Assembly (NCBI RefSeq): GCF_000023905.1
Contig: NC_013192.1
Location: forward strand, 806,001 to 870,000
Source: Leptotrichia buccalis C-1013-b
GTDB lineage: Bacteria; Fusobacteriota; Fusobacteriia; Fusobacteriales; Leptotrichiaceae
Direction of reading: 5' to 3'
DNA: 64,000 nucleotides
In this document: in pieces, positions 46,668-55,097 of the stretch
Layout: every line of letters begins with the position of its first letter
Numbering within the stretch: position 1 is the first letter of the stretch
Translations under genes and position numbers: made by a program
The notes under the pieces: generated by a model
The model's database searches: none
The model's input: only the letters and a program-made list of their open reading frames with translations
Told to the model about the DNA's origin: nothing

Positions 46668-47244
46668 TTATTCTCACCTGATTCTTTTCAAGAACTTTTT
46701 CTTCAATATATTTTTTCTTGATTTTTAGATAGTCTATTGTATTCTTTTCTTCATTTTCAAAACTCGTTATTATCTCTACCATTTTATCCTGAACTTCCCT
46801 TTCAGGCAGATCTATATCCAGTTCGACAATATCAGATTTATTTACTGCTCTGACTGCACTCATTGTCTTGTATTTTTTTTCAAAATAGAGTAATAATAAT
46901 TCTGTTTTTAAAAGCCATTGAAGATATTTGGGATTTATTTTTTCGTTAGCTCTTAAAATAAAATAGAGTGTGGCAGGCAGAACATTTTCATAATCCTGAT
47001 CTACATAGACAACTTCTATTTTACTCCCTTTTGCCTGAAATAGCACATCGTTTTTTTTCACAAAATATTTATCAGCTATCTTATTTTTTCCATTTTTGTA
47101 TCTTTCTGGAACTTCTGCATTGTCAAAATTTTCTATTTTTCCATTATTTACCATTGTCGGATTTAATAAAAGATAGCCAGTTTTTATATCAGCTGTTTTT
47201 ACGTTTAACGGTGCTATAATATCTACATTGTCTCCTAATTTCAT
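46657..47244 (-). CDS. HsdS-like protein with one target-recognition domain
   Basis: 195 aa. Resembles half of a type I restriction specificity subunit: a target-recognition-like region (YFVKKNDVLFQAKGS, LPATLYFILRANEKINPKYLQWLLK) and a C-terminal conserved helix (IDLPEREVQDKMVEIITSFENEEKNTIDYLKIKKKYIEEKVL). Full HsdS proteins have two such units, so this would act as a dimer or has another role. No hsdR or intact hsdM is nearby. AAGGAG upstream. Confidence 0.65.
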   Translation of the reverse strand: MKLGDNVDIIAPLNVKTADIKTGYLLLNPTMVNNGKIENFDNAEVPERYKNGKNKIADKYFVKKNDVLFQAKGSKIEVVYVDQDYENVLPATLYFILRANEKINPKYLQWLLKTELLLLYFEKKYKTMSAVRAVNKSDIVELDIDLPEREVQDKMVEIITSFENEEKNTIDYLKIKKKYIEEKVLEKNQVRINEK

Positions 47245-47283
47245 TTTCCCTGCTCCTTTTCTATAATTTTATTTATTAAATAT

Positions 47284-47292
47284 ATTATACCA
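47284..47292 (-). promoter_or_regulatory. Extended -10 of the HsdS/HsdM-like unit
   Basis: TGGTATAAT on the minus strand (47292-47284), 40 bases before the HsdS-like ATG. No clear -35. Confidence 0.5.
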
Positions 47293-47444
47293 TAAAAAAA
47301 AACAGAATACCATATAATAATTCTTTTTTATTTGTATAAAATATGTTAATTAGGAAAAATTATAAATAAAATTAGAATACTGTAAAAGAATGTTAATTTA
47401 TATTTGAATTAAATTTTTAAAATTTGAAAAATAAGTAATCTAAA

Positions 47445-48263
47445 CTATTTTTCTGAAAAATATTTTTCAATTCCGTTTACAATTCCGTTTATCATTAAAT
47501 CCTGAAATTCAGGAGAAGACATTTTTCTATCATCTTCAGGATTTGACAAGAATCCCATTTCTATAAGTGTGTTTGTTACAGTTGACCAGTTTGTTCCAGT
47601 AAGGTCGTCCCTGTATGAGATTCCTCTGTTTTTAAATCCTGTGGCTTTTACATATTCTTCTAGAACTATTTTTGAGAATTTATCACTCGATTGCTGAACG
47701 GCTCGAGTATTAGGATTTTTTATCGATGAAGTGATCGTGCTTGCCCCAGTTGCACCGCTACCTCCTGCATCTGCATGAAGTCTTAGAAACACATCGCATC
47801 CCGCTTTATTTGTTATTAAGGCTCTTTCTTTGTTGCTTATATTCACATTATTTTTTTCTCTTACCATAAATACGTCATAGCCTTTATTTTTTAAAGCATC
47901 TCTTAATTTTAAGCCAATTTCCAATGTTAATTCATACTCAGGTTTTTTTGTTGCAACTCCAGTTGCTCCTCCTAAAACTCGTGCTTTTCTTTGATTTGAT
48001 CCTGGGGCAATTTCCTCTGTTCTTAAATCAGCTTTTTCCTGGTGTCCTGGATCAATACAGATTTTATTGTTCTTTATGTTTTTATTTTCTTTGCTCTTTT
48101 TATTTTTTTGAGATACATTTTTCTCTGTTTTTTTTATATTTATTATTTCATTTTTTTCTTTTGTTTTTTGTGATTTTTTATAGATATTGGATAATAATAC
48201 ACCAGTTCCCAAACAAAGTACCACTATTATTATTGATAAAATTATTATTTTATTTTTTTTCAT
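47445..48263 (-). CDS. Membrane-anchored N-acetylmuramoyl-L-alanine amidase
   Basis: 272 aa. N-terminal transmembrane anchor (about 6-26), Lys/Asn-rich linker, then an Amidase_3 domain from residue 66: ICIDPGHQ (zinc His), YELTLEIGLKLRDAL (zinc Glu), FLRLHADAGG (zinc His) and the catalytic Glu in TLIEMGFLSNPEDD. Cleaves the bond between muramic acid and the stem peptide. It lacks an AMIN targeting domain. Its ATG is 19 bases after the stop of the J-like/YARHG gene, so the two are probably one unit. Confidence 0.93.
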   Translation of the reverse strand: MKKNKIIILSIIIVVLCLGTGVLLSNIYKKSQKTKEKNEIINIKKTEKNVSQKNKKSKENKNIKNNKICIDPGHQEKADLRTEEIAPGSNQRKARVLGGATGVATKKPEYELTLEIGLKLRDALKNKGYDVFMVREKNNVNISNKERALITNKAGCDVFLRLHADAGGSGATGASTITSSIKNPNTRAVQQSSDKFSKIVLEEYVKATGFKNRGISYRDDLTGTNWSTVTNTLIEMGFLSNPEDDRKMSSPEFQDLMINGIVNGIEKYFSEK

Positions 48264-48282
48264 TTATTCTCATCTCATCTTT

Positions 48283-50235
48283 CTATTTTTCCATTGTTCT
48301 TACTATATTTATGAAGTTTCTATCTTCTTGTGAAAAATTCTGCTCAATAGTTGTGGCATCAGGATTACTTTCTTCATAACCTGATAAATTGTTAAAATAT
48401 TCATTCATATCCTGATTTTTTTGAAATATGTATCCATGTTCTGCATAAAAAGAATTTCTAATAATTTGTAATCCGAATGGAGTATAATTTTTTAATATAT
48501 TCTGATCTCCACTTAAAACCTTTTTTTTAATCTGTCTTACTCTAGAAAGTAAATCTGATAAATTGCTTGCATCATCTATACTTATAATTTCCTGTTCTTG
48601 TGATGTCTTTTCTTGTTGTATTTGATTATTTTGATTCTGGTCATTGTTATTTTGTACTTGGCTTGAATTTTCATTTTCACTATTATTTTTATTGCTATTG
48701 CTAGTTTGAGGTTGAGTATTTTCAGTTTTAGCGGGGATATTGCTTTGAACAGGAACACTGCTTACTTCAGGATATTTTGGCTTCATAGCCTGAACTATTG
48801 AGAAAACAGCTATTAAAATGACTATTATCCCAATTAAGAGAAAAATAGGAACATTATTTTTTTTTACAGTTCGAGTTCGTGCTGAATTTCTATAATAATT
48901 GTTATTTGTGTATCTTGGGGTATCCGATGAAGTAGTTTCCTGATTTTGTTCTCGATTTCGAGTGTAAAGGCTTTTTTCAATTTCTACATTTTTTAAATAC
49001 GGATATTTATTTTTTAGTTGTTTATATTTTTCTTCTGCTATTCCATAATTGCCATTTCTTATACAATTTTTTATTTCTTCAATTTCTCTAATAATTTCCT
49101 CTTTTATTTTATTTAATTTTGTTTTGATTATCTTAATTTGAGGATTCTCTGACCAATAGTTTTCTGCCTCTTTTAAATAATTCTGAGCATCAGCCAATCT
49201 GAATTCATCTATCGCTTCTAGAGCTTTTTCGCAAGATTTATTACTTGTTTTTTGAGTTTCAGAACTGTCAAAACTTTCATTGTTTTGTGTGTTATTATTA
49301 TTTGTATTATTTGAAGTTTCTGAAATATTGTATGGAAAATTATTTTCATCACAAAAATTTGTAAATATTTCTCTTGCTTCTTTTTCATTTTTTAATATTT
49401 CTGCAATCTCATTAATAAAGTTATCGCTTTGTCTTTTTGAAATAGTTGTTCCTATTACATTAAATATTTTTTTTATTTTAGATAATATTACTGAAACTTC
49501 TTTATATTTCAAATATTTCAAATAGTCATCGTATTCTGTTTTTATTTCAGTATATTTCAACATTTTTTCACATTCGCTGTATAATTTTCTTTTGGCAGAA
49601 GTTTCATCATCTGATTTTAATAATTTTAATCTTTTTTCATCAATTTTACTAACAGTCAAAGTCTTTAATTCTAGTCCTTCTGAAATTAAGAAATCATATA
49701 AATTTTTTTTATTTAATATTTTTAAATATTGGTCAATTCCACGAAATACAGTTAAAAATTTAAATTTTTTCTTCATATAGTTACAATAATTATTATATGC
49801 ATCTGATGCTGTTTTTTTAGCTTCATCAAAGTCTATTTTTTTTCCAGATTGCTGTATTCTTTCTACAACTAGCTTTTCATCTCTTTTAGATTCTTTTGCA
49901 ATTTTTTTTATTATTTCATTTGTAATTGGAATATTTCCTATAGCATTTAAAAAATCATCTATTGGTTTAAAATAATTATTTCTTGCATCTTTTATCAGTT
50001 TTTCCCTTATATTATTTTTGCCTAGCATCTGTTCGTATATAATACCTTTATTGTACAAATTTAAGTATATTTTATAATCCGTACCTTTTATAATATCTGA
50101 TCCATTTATTATCCATTGTTTTCTTTTTTCATCAATTCTGTTTTTTATTTTTTCTTCATTTTCTTCAGCAACTGGATAAAACGTTAATTCAAGTATTTCA
50201 TACCAGTTATGTTCTATTTTATTTTTTTCTGCCAT
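48283..50235 (-). CDS. Single-pass membrane protein: J-like N-terminus, helical repeats, YARHG domain
   Basis: 650 aa. The start (HNWYEILELTFYPVAEENEEKIKNRI) resembles helix I of a J-domain, but no HPD tripeptide follows. Residues about 335-425 are TPR-like helices (CEKALEAIDEFRLADAQNYLKEAE). One transmembrane segment near 460-480 (PIFLLIGIIVILIAVFSIV) follows basic residues, which predicts a cytosolic N-terminus. After an Asn/Gln linker the C-terminus, about 585-645, is a YARHG domain (IRNSFYAEHGYIF), an extracytoplasmic module. ATG 50235 is 7 bases from AAAAGG; an ATG two codons earlier is too close. Upstream lies the Hsp70-like gene, past a terminator; downstream is the amidase. Confidence 0.75.
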   Translation of the reverse strand: MAEKNKIEHNWYEILELTFYPVAEENEEKIKNRIDEKRKQWIINGSDIIKGTDYKIYLNLYNKGIIYEQMLGKNNIREKLIKDARNNYFKPIDDFLNAIGNIPITNEIIKKIAKESKRDEKLVVERIQQSGKKIDFDEAKKTASDAYNNYCNYMKKKFKFLTVFRGIDQYLKILNKKNLYDFLISEGLELKTLTVSKIDEKRLKLLKSDDETSAKRKLYSECEKMLKYTEIKTEYDDYLKYLKYKEVSVILSKIKKIFNVIGTTISKRQSDNFINEIAEILKNEKEAREIFTNFCDENNFPYNISETSNNTNNNNTQNNESFDSSETQKTSNKSCEKALEAIDEFRLADAQNYLKEAENYWSENPQIKIIKTKLNKIKEEIIREIEEIKNCIRNGNYGIAEEKYKQLKNKYPYLKNVEIEKSLYTRNREQNQETTSSDTPRYTNNNYYRNSARTRTVKKNNVPIFLLIGIIVILIAVFSIVQAMKPKYPEVSSVPVQSNIPAKTENTQPQTSNSNKNNSENENSSQVQNNNDQNQNNQIQQEKTSQEQEIISIDDASNLSDLLSRVRQIKKKVLSGDQNILKNYTPFGLQIIRNSFYAEHGYIFQKNQDMNEYFNNLSGYEESNPDATTIEQNFSQEDRNFINIVRTMEK

Positions 50236-50314
50236 TTCCATACCTTTTATTTTTCTATATTTTACGATTTAAATTCCTATAACTAAAGAATTTCCAAAAA
50301 AAAGTTAAAATATA

Positions 50315-50363
50315 CTCAAACCACTTTAAAATCATAATTTTTTAGACATTAAAGTGATCTGAG
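50315..50363. terminator. Terminator between the DnaK-like and J-like genes
   Basis: CTCAAACCACTTTAA (50315-50329) pairs with TTAAAGTGATCTGAG (50349-50363) over about 15 positions with wobbles. T-rich sequence follows on both strands. Confidence 0.7.
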
Positions 50364-50427
50364 CAGTTTTTTTCTTATAATTAGATTTTCTTATAAGATT
50401 TATTTTCATCTTTTTGGAATTTTGTTT

Positions 50428-52080
50428 TTATAATACTGCTAAACCTTGTGATTTTTGCTTTATTTTTTCTAAATCTTCATCTGACATTACGCCTTTTGTT
50501 TCCATTTTTACGTTTACTTCCCTATTTCCTGTTTTATCCAGCCCTCTTACTTCGAGAATACCTTCTTTATTTAATTTAAGAGTTATTTCAATTGGAGAGC
50601 CACTTGGAAGATTTTCTGGCAATTCTAATATTGCATTTCCTATTCTTAAATCATCGTCTACATCAAAGTATTTATCCATATAGTCGTTCTCATATATTTC
50701 TATATTTACGGAAGCCTGATTATCGTGAAGAGTGCTGAAGTTTCCTGGAACTTCTAAGATACCATTAGGCATAGCTTCATTTTTTATAATCATATTGAAA
50801 CATCTTTTGAGACCTTCTTTATTTTCTACTTTTATAGCAAAACTTTTTGTTGTTGCAATAATGATTTCTCTAGTATTTCCACCAATGCTCATCATTTCAG
50901 GAGAGAATGTTAAATCTTCTTTATAATCTTTTGCATTTATTTCTTTTTCATCTCCATCAACTGTTACTTTTACATCTTTATCTGACTCAAAATCTTTTTC
51001 TGTAAGGCTTTTTTGATTGTTTACATAAACGTTTACAGCATGAATGGCGGCTCCTTTAGCTACAGCTTCATCTGGTTCCAGAACTTTGATTTCAGTTTCT
51101 TCAAACCTTTCAGTCAAAGCCTTTTTTACTTGCGGCATTCTTGTGGAACCGCCAACTAACAGAATTTCATCAATTACTTTGTATCCTTTTTCTTTGGCGA
51201 TTTTAATTGCCTCTTCTGTTTTTTTCAAAGTTTCATTAAGTAAAGTGGAAGTTATTTCATCAAATTTATCTCGAGTTATAGATATTTTTTTTCTATTTCC
51301 CATAACTTCCAGCATATCACCAGCTTGAGTTTTTGAAGTTAATTGTTTTTTAATTTTTTCAGATTTTAGTCTTAAATCCTGCATTGCATATTCATCAAAT
51401 TCAATTTCATATCCTATTTCTTCTATAAACTGTTCAGATAAGTAATGCATTAATGCTTCATCCCAAATTTTCCCACCTAAGTCGTGATCTCCGTCTGAAC
51501 AGATAACTTCAATTTTATCAGAACTTATTCTCATAATTGTTACATCGAATGTTCCTCCACCAAGGTCGTATACTAATATTGTTTTTTCATTCTGTTCTTT
51601 TGCACAGCCATAGTACAATGCGGCAGCTGTAGGTTCACTTATGATTTCTAATACATTTAGTCCAGCAATTTTCCCAGCATTTTTAGTTGCAGTCCGTTCT
51701 GCTGTTCCAAAATAGGCAGGACAAGTTATTACAACATCTTTAACTTCTTCTCCTAGCTGTACCGAAGCATCCTGTGCTAATTTTCTTAAAATATATGATG
51801 ATATTTCTTCAGGAGTTTTGTCTTCTCCATTATAGTTAAACGCAAAATCTGTTTTCCCCATTAACGTTTTAACAAATGCCGCTGTAGTTTCTGGATTTAA
51901 GACCGCTTCTGCTTTTGCATCTTCTCCAACTATTACGTTATTCCCCTCAAATGCAACTACAGATGGTGTAGTATTGCTTCCTTCATTATTTTTAATTACC
52001 TCAGCTCTTGCTGAATCATCTACACGAGCTATACAAGAATAAGTTGTTCCTAAATCGATTCCGAATACATACTTTGCCAT
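50428..52080 (-). CDS. DnaK-like Hsp70 chaperone with short C-terminus
   Basis: 550 aa against about 600-640 for housekeeping DnaK. ATPase-domain phosphate loops are intact: VFGIDLGTTYSCIA, VYDLGGGTFDVTIM, DGDHDLGGKIWDEAL and EILLVGGSTRMPQVKKAL. The substrate domain is atypical: an acidic insert (VTVDGDEKEINAKDYKEDL) precedes SPEMMSIGGNTREI, and the helical lid is mostly missing. Its ATG is one base after the stop of the GrpE-like gene. I take it as a second, specialised Hsp70; the J-like membrane protein downstream is the likely partner (inference). Confidence 0.88.
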   Translation of the reverse strand: MAKYVFGIDLGTTYSCIARVDDSARAEVIKNNEGSNTTPSVVAFEGNNVIVGEDAKAEAVLNPETTAAFVKTLMGKTDFAFNYNGEDKTPEEISSYILRKLAQDASVQLGEEVKDVVITCPAYFGTAERTATKNAGKIAGLNVLEIISEPTAAALYYGCAKEQNEKTILVYDLGGGTFDVTIMRISSDKIEVICSDGDHDLGGKIWDEALMHYLSEQFIEEIGYEIEFDEYAMQDLRLKSEKIKKQLTSKTQAGDMLEVMGNRKKISITRDKFDEITSTLLNETLKKTEEAIKIAKEKGYKVIDEILLVGGSTRMPQVKKALTERFEETEIKVLEPDEAVAKGAAIHAVNVYVNNQKSLTEKDFESDKDVKVTVDGDEKEINAKDYKEDLTFSPEMMSIGGNTREIIIATTKSFAIKVENKEGLKRCFNMIIKNEAMPNGILEVPGNFSTLHDNQASVNIEIYENDYMDKYFDVDDDLRIGNAILELPENLPSGSPIEITLKLNKEGILEVRGLDKTGNREVNVKMETKGVMSDEDLEKIKQKSQGLAVL

Positions 52081-52081
52081 T

Positions 52082-52765
52082 TTATTCTCCCTTCAATTCT
52101 TCTGTTGTTTTTTTATAAATATTAACTTCTACTTTTTCTGGTGAAATAACTCTTCCTTTATACATATATCCGTTACTTGAAATATGAAAAATTCTTCCAT
52201 GAAGCTCCTCATATGGTGTTTCTATTTTTTTTATTATTTTTTGTTTTTTCATATCAACATTTTTATCAATATCTTTATCTGTTTCGTATATTTCTATATC
52301 GTTATTTTCTAAAATAATTTGAATTTCTTCTATATAGCTGTTAAGTAGTTTTAATTTATCTTCGTCTGTTTTATTATTAAAATCCTGTACATTTTTTCTC
52401 ATACTTTCTCTCATGTCTATAAAATGCATTATAAGAGGTTTTATAAATTTGAAATAAATATCATTTTTATATTCTTGCAGTTCTTTATGAAGTCTATCTG
52501 CAGTTTCCTTTTCAAAGTCTATGCTTAAAATTTTTTTTGAAAATAATTCTTTCATTTCATCCATTTTTTTATTAAGATCTTCAATTTGTTCTGATAGTTT
52601 CAATTTTTCAGTTTGGTCTTTCTCAGATTTGATTTCTAAATTTAAATTTTCTGATAAAGGCAATTCATTTTCTGAGTTTGTTTGTGTTTCGATTTCCTTA
52701 TTAAAGTTTTGAATTTCTAAATCTGGAACTGTCATTTCTGGTAATTGCTTTTCTTCTAATTTCAT
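52082..52765 (-). CDS. GrpE-like nucleotide-exchange factor
   Basis: 227 aa. A long N-terminal coiled coil (to about residue 130), with DFEKETADRLHKELQEYKNDIYFKFIKPLIMHFIDMRES resembling the GrpE stalk and four-helix region, then a small beta-domain at about 185-220 (TPYEELHGRIFHISSNGYMYKGRVISPEKVEVNIYK) like the GrpE head that opens the Hsp70 nucleotide cleft. Overall similarity to canonical GrpE is low, and the family call relies on this layout plus coupling to a DnaK-like gene one base downstream. Confidence 0.7.
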   Translation of the reverse strand: MKLEEKQLPEMTVPDLEIQNFNKEIETQTNSENELPLSENLNLEIKSEKDQTEKLKLSEQIEDLNKKMDEMKELFSKKILSIDFEKETADRLHKELQEYKNDIYFKFIKPLIMHFIDMRESMRKNVQDFNNKTDEDKLKLLNSYIEEIQIILENNDIEIYETDKDIDKNVDMKKQKIIKKIETPYEELHGRIFHISSNGYMYKGRVISPEKVEVNIYKKTTEELKGE

Positions 52766-52872
52766 AATTAATCCTTTCTTGAAATTACTGATTTTATTAT
52801 TTTATCGCCAAATTTAATAACCTTTTTCTCTATTTTTAGTAAAGAGAGTGTGCTTTAGAAATGATTAATAGC

Positions 52873-52881
52873 ATTATATCA
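52873..52881 (-). promoter_or_regulatory. Possible second promoter of the Hsp70-like operon
   Basis: Extended -10 TGATATAAT on the minus strand (52881-52873), about 105 bases before the GrpE-like ATG. It has no clear -35. Confidence 0.35.
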
Positions 52882-52953
52882 CATTTATAATTAAATTTCA
52901 TTAAATTTCTAAAAAATTTGAAAGAAGTATTAAATATTAATTTTTGCCTCTAT

Positions 52954-52978
52954 AAAAAACAGTAATTTAATTTCTGTT
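52954..52978 (-). terminator. Leader hairpin with T run in the Hsp70-like operon
   Basis: On the minus strand AACAG (52978-52974) pairs with CTGTT (52962-52958), with AATT/AATT inside, followed by TTTTTT. It lies just after the expected start of transcription. Stem is weak. Confidence 0.3.
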
Positions 52979-52990
52979 ATTTTATACATA

Positions 52991-53019
52991 ATTATACTTT
53001 ATATTTTGTTGGATGTCAA
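52991..53019 (-). promoter_or_regulatory. Consensus promoter of the GrpE-like/DnaK-like operon
   Basis: Minus strand TTGACA (53019-53014), 17-base spacer, TATAAT (52996-52991). The leader to the GrpE-like gene is about 220 bases. No CIRCE element is seen. Confidence 0.85.
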
Positions 53020-53072
53020 TATATTTTTTTGTTTTTTTAAGATAATATAAAATTTTTTAAATAAGTTTGTCT

Positions 53073-53110
53073 AAAAAAAATCAGACAGTAATTTTTATTA
53101 TACTGTCTGA
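53073..53110 (-). terminator. Terminator of the 53130 gene
   Basis: TCAGACAGTA (minus strand, 53110-53101) pairs with TACTGTCTGA (53090-53081), followed by eight T. Confidence 0.93.
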
Positions 53111-53129
53111 GAAATTGTTTATAATGAAT

Positions 53130-53786
53130 TTAATAACATGCTGAGGCATCGTAAGTTTGTACAAAATTTCTTGCGGTATCACGTCCACAGTCATATGTTA
53201 CTCCTGAACCATTTTCTATTAATGTTTTATTCAAATTATAACTGTATATTTGATCAATGTCTGCATCTGGCTGATGAAGTATCAATCCGTATTCCATCTC
53301 CACACCATTATTAATACCTGATGCAGCCCAGGTACTTCCAATCAATTTCCTTAAAGAAGAGTTACTTATATTTTTAAAACCTTTTAAATTTATATATCCT
53401 TTTTTATTTTTGTTTCTTCCTTCCAAAACTTGAACTAATACCCTGTTTCCATCTCTAACTCCCTTAATTTCCACAAGCGTATTATTCATATCAGAAGCTG
53501 TAAATCTTTTTTCATACGGATCAACTTCTTTGACTTCAGCTTTAGGTTCATTAGTTTTTGTTTCAATTTTCTTATTATTTTCAATAGGTTGTGTCTGTAT
53601 TGAAGCCATCATCTGATTTTCTAGCTGTCTTTTTTCCTGTTCTTTCTGAGTTTTTTCCATCTCATTTAGTTTATTTTTCGTACTTATGATATAATAAATG
53701 CCACCACCTATGACAATAGAGCCTATAATTAGCACCAAAGCAACTATTATTCCAATTAAAATTTTTACTAAATTCTTATTTTCCAT
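53130..53786 (-). CDS. Membrane-anchored protein of unknown function
   Basis: 218 aa. One N-terminal transmembrane segment (about 8-33), a Gln/Lys-rich coiled linker, then a globular domain of about 125 residues from DPYEKRFTASDMN with repeated Gly-Tyr and Asn-rich turns. Two cysteines near the C-terminus (TYDCGRD and the penultimate residue) could bond in the periplasm. No family recognised. It has its own promoter and terminator, so it is a single-gene unit between the Hsp70-like operon and the 53979 gene. Confidence 0.82.
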   Translation of the reverse strand: MENKNLVKILIGIIVALVLIIGSIVIGGGIYYIISTKNKLNEMEKTQKEQEKRQLENQMMASIQTQPIENNKKIETKTNEPKAEVKEVDPYEKRFTASDMNNTLVEIKGVRDGNRVLVQVLEGRNKNKKGYINLKGFKNISNSSLRKLIGSTWAASGINNGVEMEYGLILHQPDADIDQIYSYNLNKTLIENGSGVTYDCGRDTARNFVQTYDASACY

Positions 53787-53828
53787 TTATTTCCCTCCAA
53801 AAAGATATTTAAATTTGTTTTCATTTTA

Positions 53829-53857
53829 ATTATACTATTTTTTTACTTATATATCAA
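53829..53857 (-). promoter_or_regulatory. Promoter of the 53130 gene
   Basis: Minus strand TTGATA (53857-53852), 17-base spacer, TATAAT (53834-53829), 43 bases before the ATG. Confidence 0.75.
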
Positions 53858-53978
53858 TTAATTTAAACTTAAATTTTAAAGTTCTTCAATAATGATATTA
53901 AAAATTGTAAATAAATATATTCTTTAGTGATTTTAATATGTTTAGAAAATATAGAATCTATAAAAAAATAAAATTTTA

Positions 53979-54764
53979 TTAGTTTTTAATAAATTGCATC
54001 TTATATTTTTGAGTTAGAATTTCCTGTACAAGAACAGCATTAACAAGGTTAGCAGTGTCACATTTTTCAAATGATGATAAAAATTTCCATTGTGGCTCAA
54101 AACTTAGGTTAGATTGAATTCTATGGAATTTTCCAATAGTTATGTAACTTTTTTTGTTTGTAGTTACTTTTACCCTGTCTTTGTATTCTAATTTTATATT
54201 TTTATAAGTTATTTTTCCAAAAGATTTATTTTTTATGAAGATAAACTTATCATTATTAATTTGTCCAAATAAATAGGGAGAAGCAATGATTTTTTCCAAA
54301 TCGTTATCATATTTTTCAAATACATAATTTTTAAACTGCTCTTTTATAACGTTAAATACACGTGCGAAATCTTTTTCCAGCAATTCATCGTCAAAAATAA
54401 TTGAACGTGAAAATTTACTAAAATTATTAGAAATATCTTCTAATTCCTGTTCATTGTATTCATAAAAAGGCTTTTTCAAATATATAATCCTCATTTTTTG
54501 ATTCAGTTCACCCTTGATTCCTAAAACTCTCTCAAAAGCAATATTTCTTGAATTATTTTCATCTAATATGCTAAATCCTGTTGGATAAACAATTATTTTA
54601 TTTTTTTTAGTTAATAAATGAACTCCGTATCCCATCATCACTAAACCAGCAATGGATGAAAAACCTCCAAAAAACAGTGCAATAAAACCAAGCGTAACAA
54701 ATACCCAGAAACCTTTTGAATTATTTCCACTTTTTTCAAATCTAAAAACTTCTTTTTCTTGCAT
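53979..54764 (-). CDS. Membrane protein of unknown function, possible PH-like domain
   Basis: 261 aa. Two closely spaced transmembrane segments (about 19-50: FWVFVTLGFIALFFGG and GLVMMGYGVHLL), then VYPTGFSILDENNSRNIAFERVLGIKG, a pattern reminiscent of bacterial PH domains, then a helical linker and a second mixed region. No catalytic motif. GGAAGGA upstream and a clear promoter at 54877. Function unknown. Confidence 0.8.
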   Translation of the reverse strand: MQEKEVFRFEKSGNNSKGFWVFVTLGFIALFFGGFSSIAGLVMMGYGVHLLTKKNKIIVYPTGFSILDENNSRNIAFERVLGIKGELNQKMRIIYLKKPFYEYNEQELEDISNNFSKFSRSIIFDDELLEKDFARVFNVIKEQFKNYVFEKYDNDLEKIIASPYLFGQINNDKFIFIKNKSFGKITYKNIKLEYKDRVKVTTNKKSYITIGKFHRIQSNLSFEPQWKFLSSFEKCDTANLVNAVLVQEILTQKYKMQFIKN

Positions 54765-54876
54765 ATATTTTCCTTCCGATATTTTTCATTTATATTAAAA
54801 ACAAATTCCTTTAAAATTTAGTTTAATCTAGTAAATTTTATTAATAAAACAATAATTTGAAAATAATACAGTTCTA

Positions 54877-54905
54877 ATTATACTATATTTTTTCGTTTAT
54901 GTAAA
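54877..54905 (-). promoter_or_regulatory. Promoter of the 53979 gene
   Basis: Minus strand TTTACA (54905-54900), 17-base spacer, TATAAT (54882-54877). It diverges from the promoter at 54965 in the same 333-base gap, which holds no gene. Confidence 0.8.
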
Positions 54906-54964
54906 AAGTAGATTGTAAAAAAATTGAAATAATTATAAAATAACAAAAAAGTGAAAAAAAGTAA

Positions 54965-54993
54965 TTTACAGAATAGAGATTTTACAGTATAAT
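54965..54993 (+). promoter_or_regulatory. Promoter of the saccharopine-dehydrogenase-family gene
   Basis: TTTACA at 54965-54970, 17-base spacer, TATAAT at 54988-54993. About 100 bases of leader. Confidence 0.8.
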
Positions 54994-55097
54994 ATGGACA
55001 AAGAAAGACAGAAAAATATTATTTAAAACAATTGATTAAAAAGGTTTTGAAATAATATTATTATTAAGAAAAAATTTATATTGAGGAGGAAAAATTA

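Noticed and set aside
52800-52990. CIRCE-type heat-shock operator before the GrpE-like gene
   Set aside because: No TTAGCACTC-N9-GAGTGCTAA pattern found; the nearest AAAGCACACTCTC has no matching arm.
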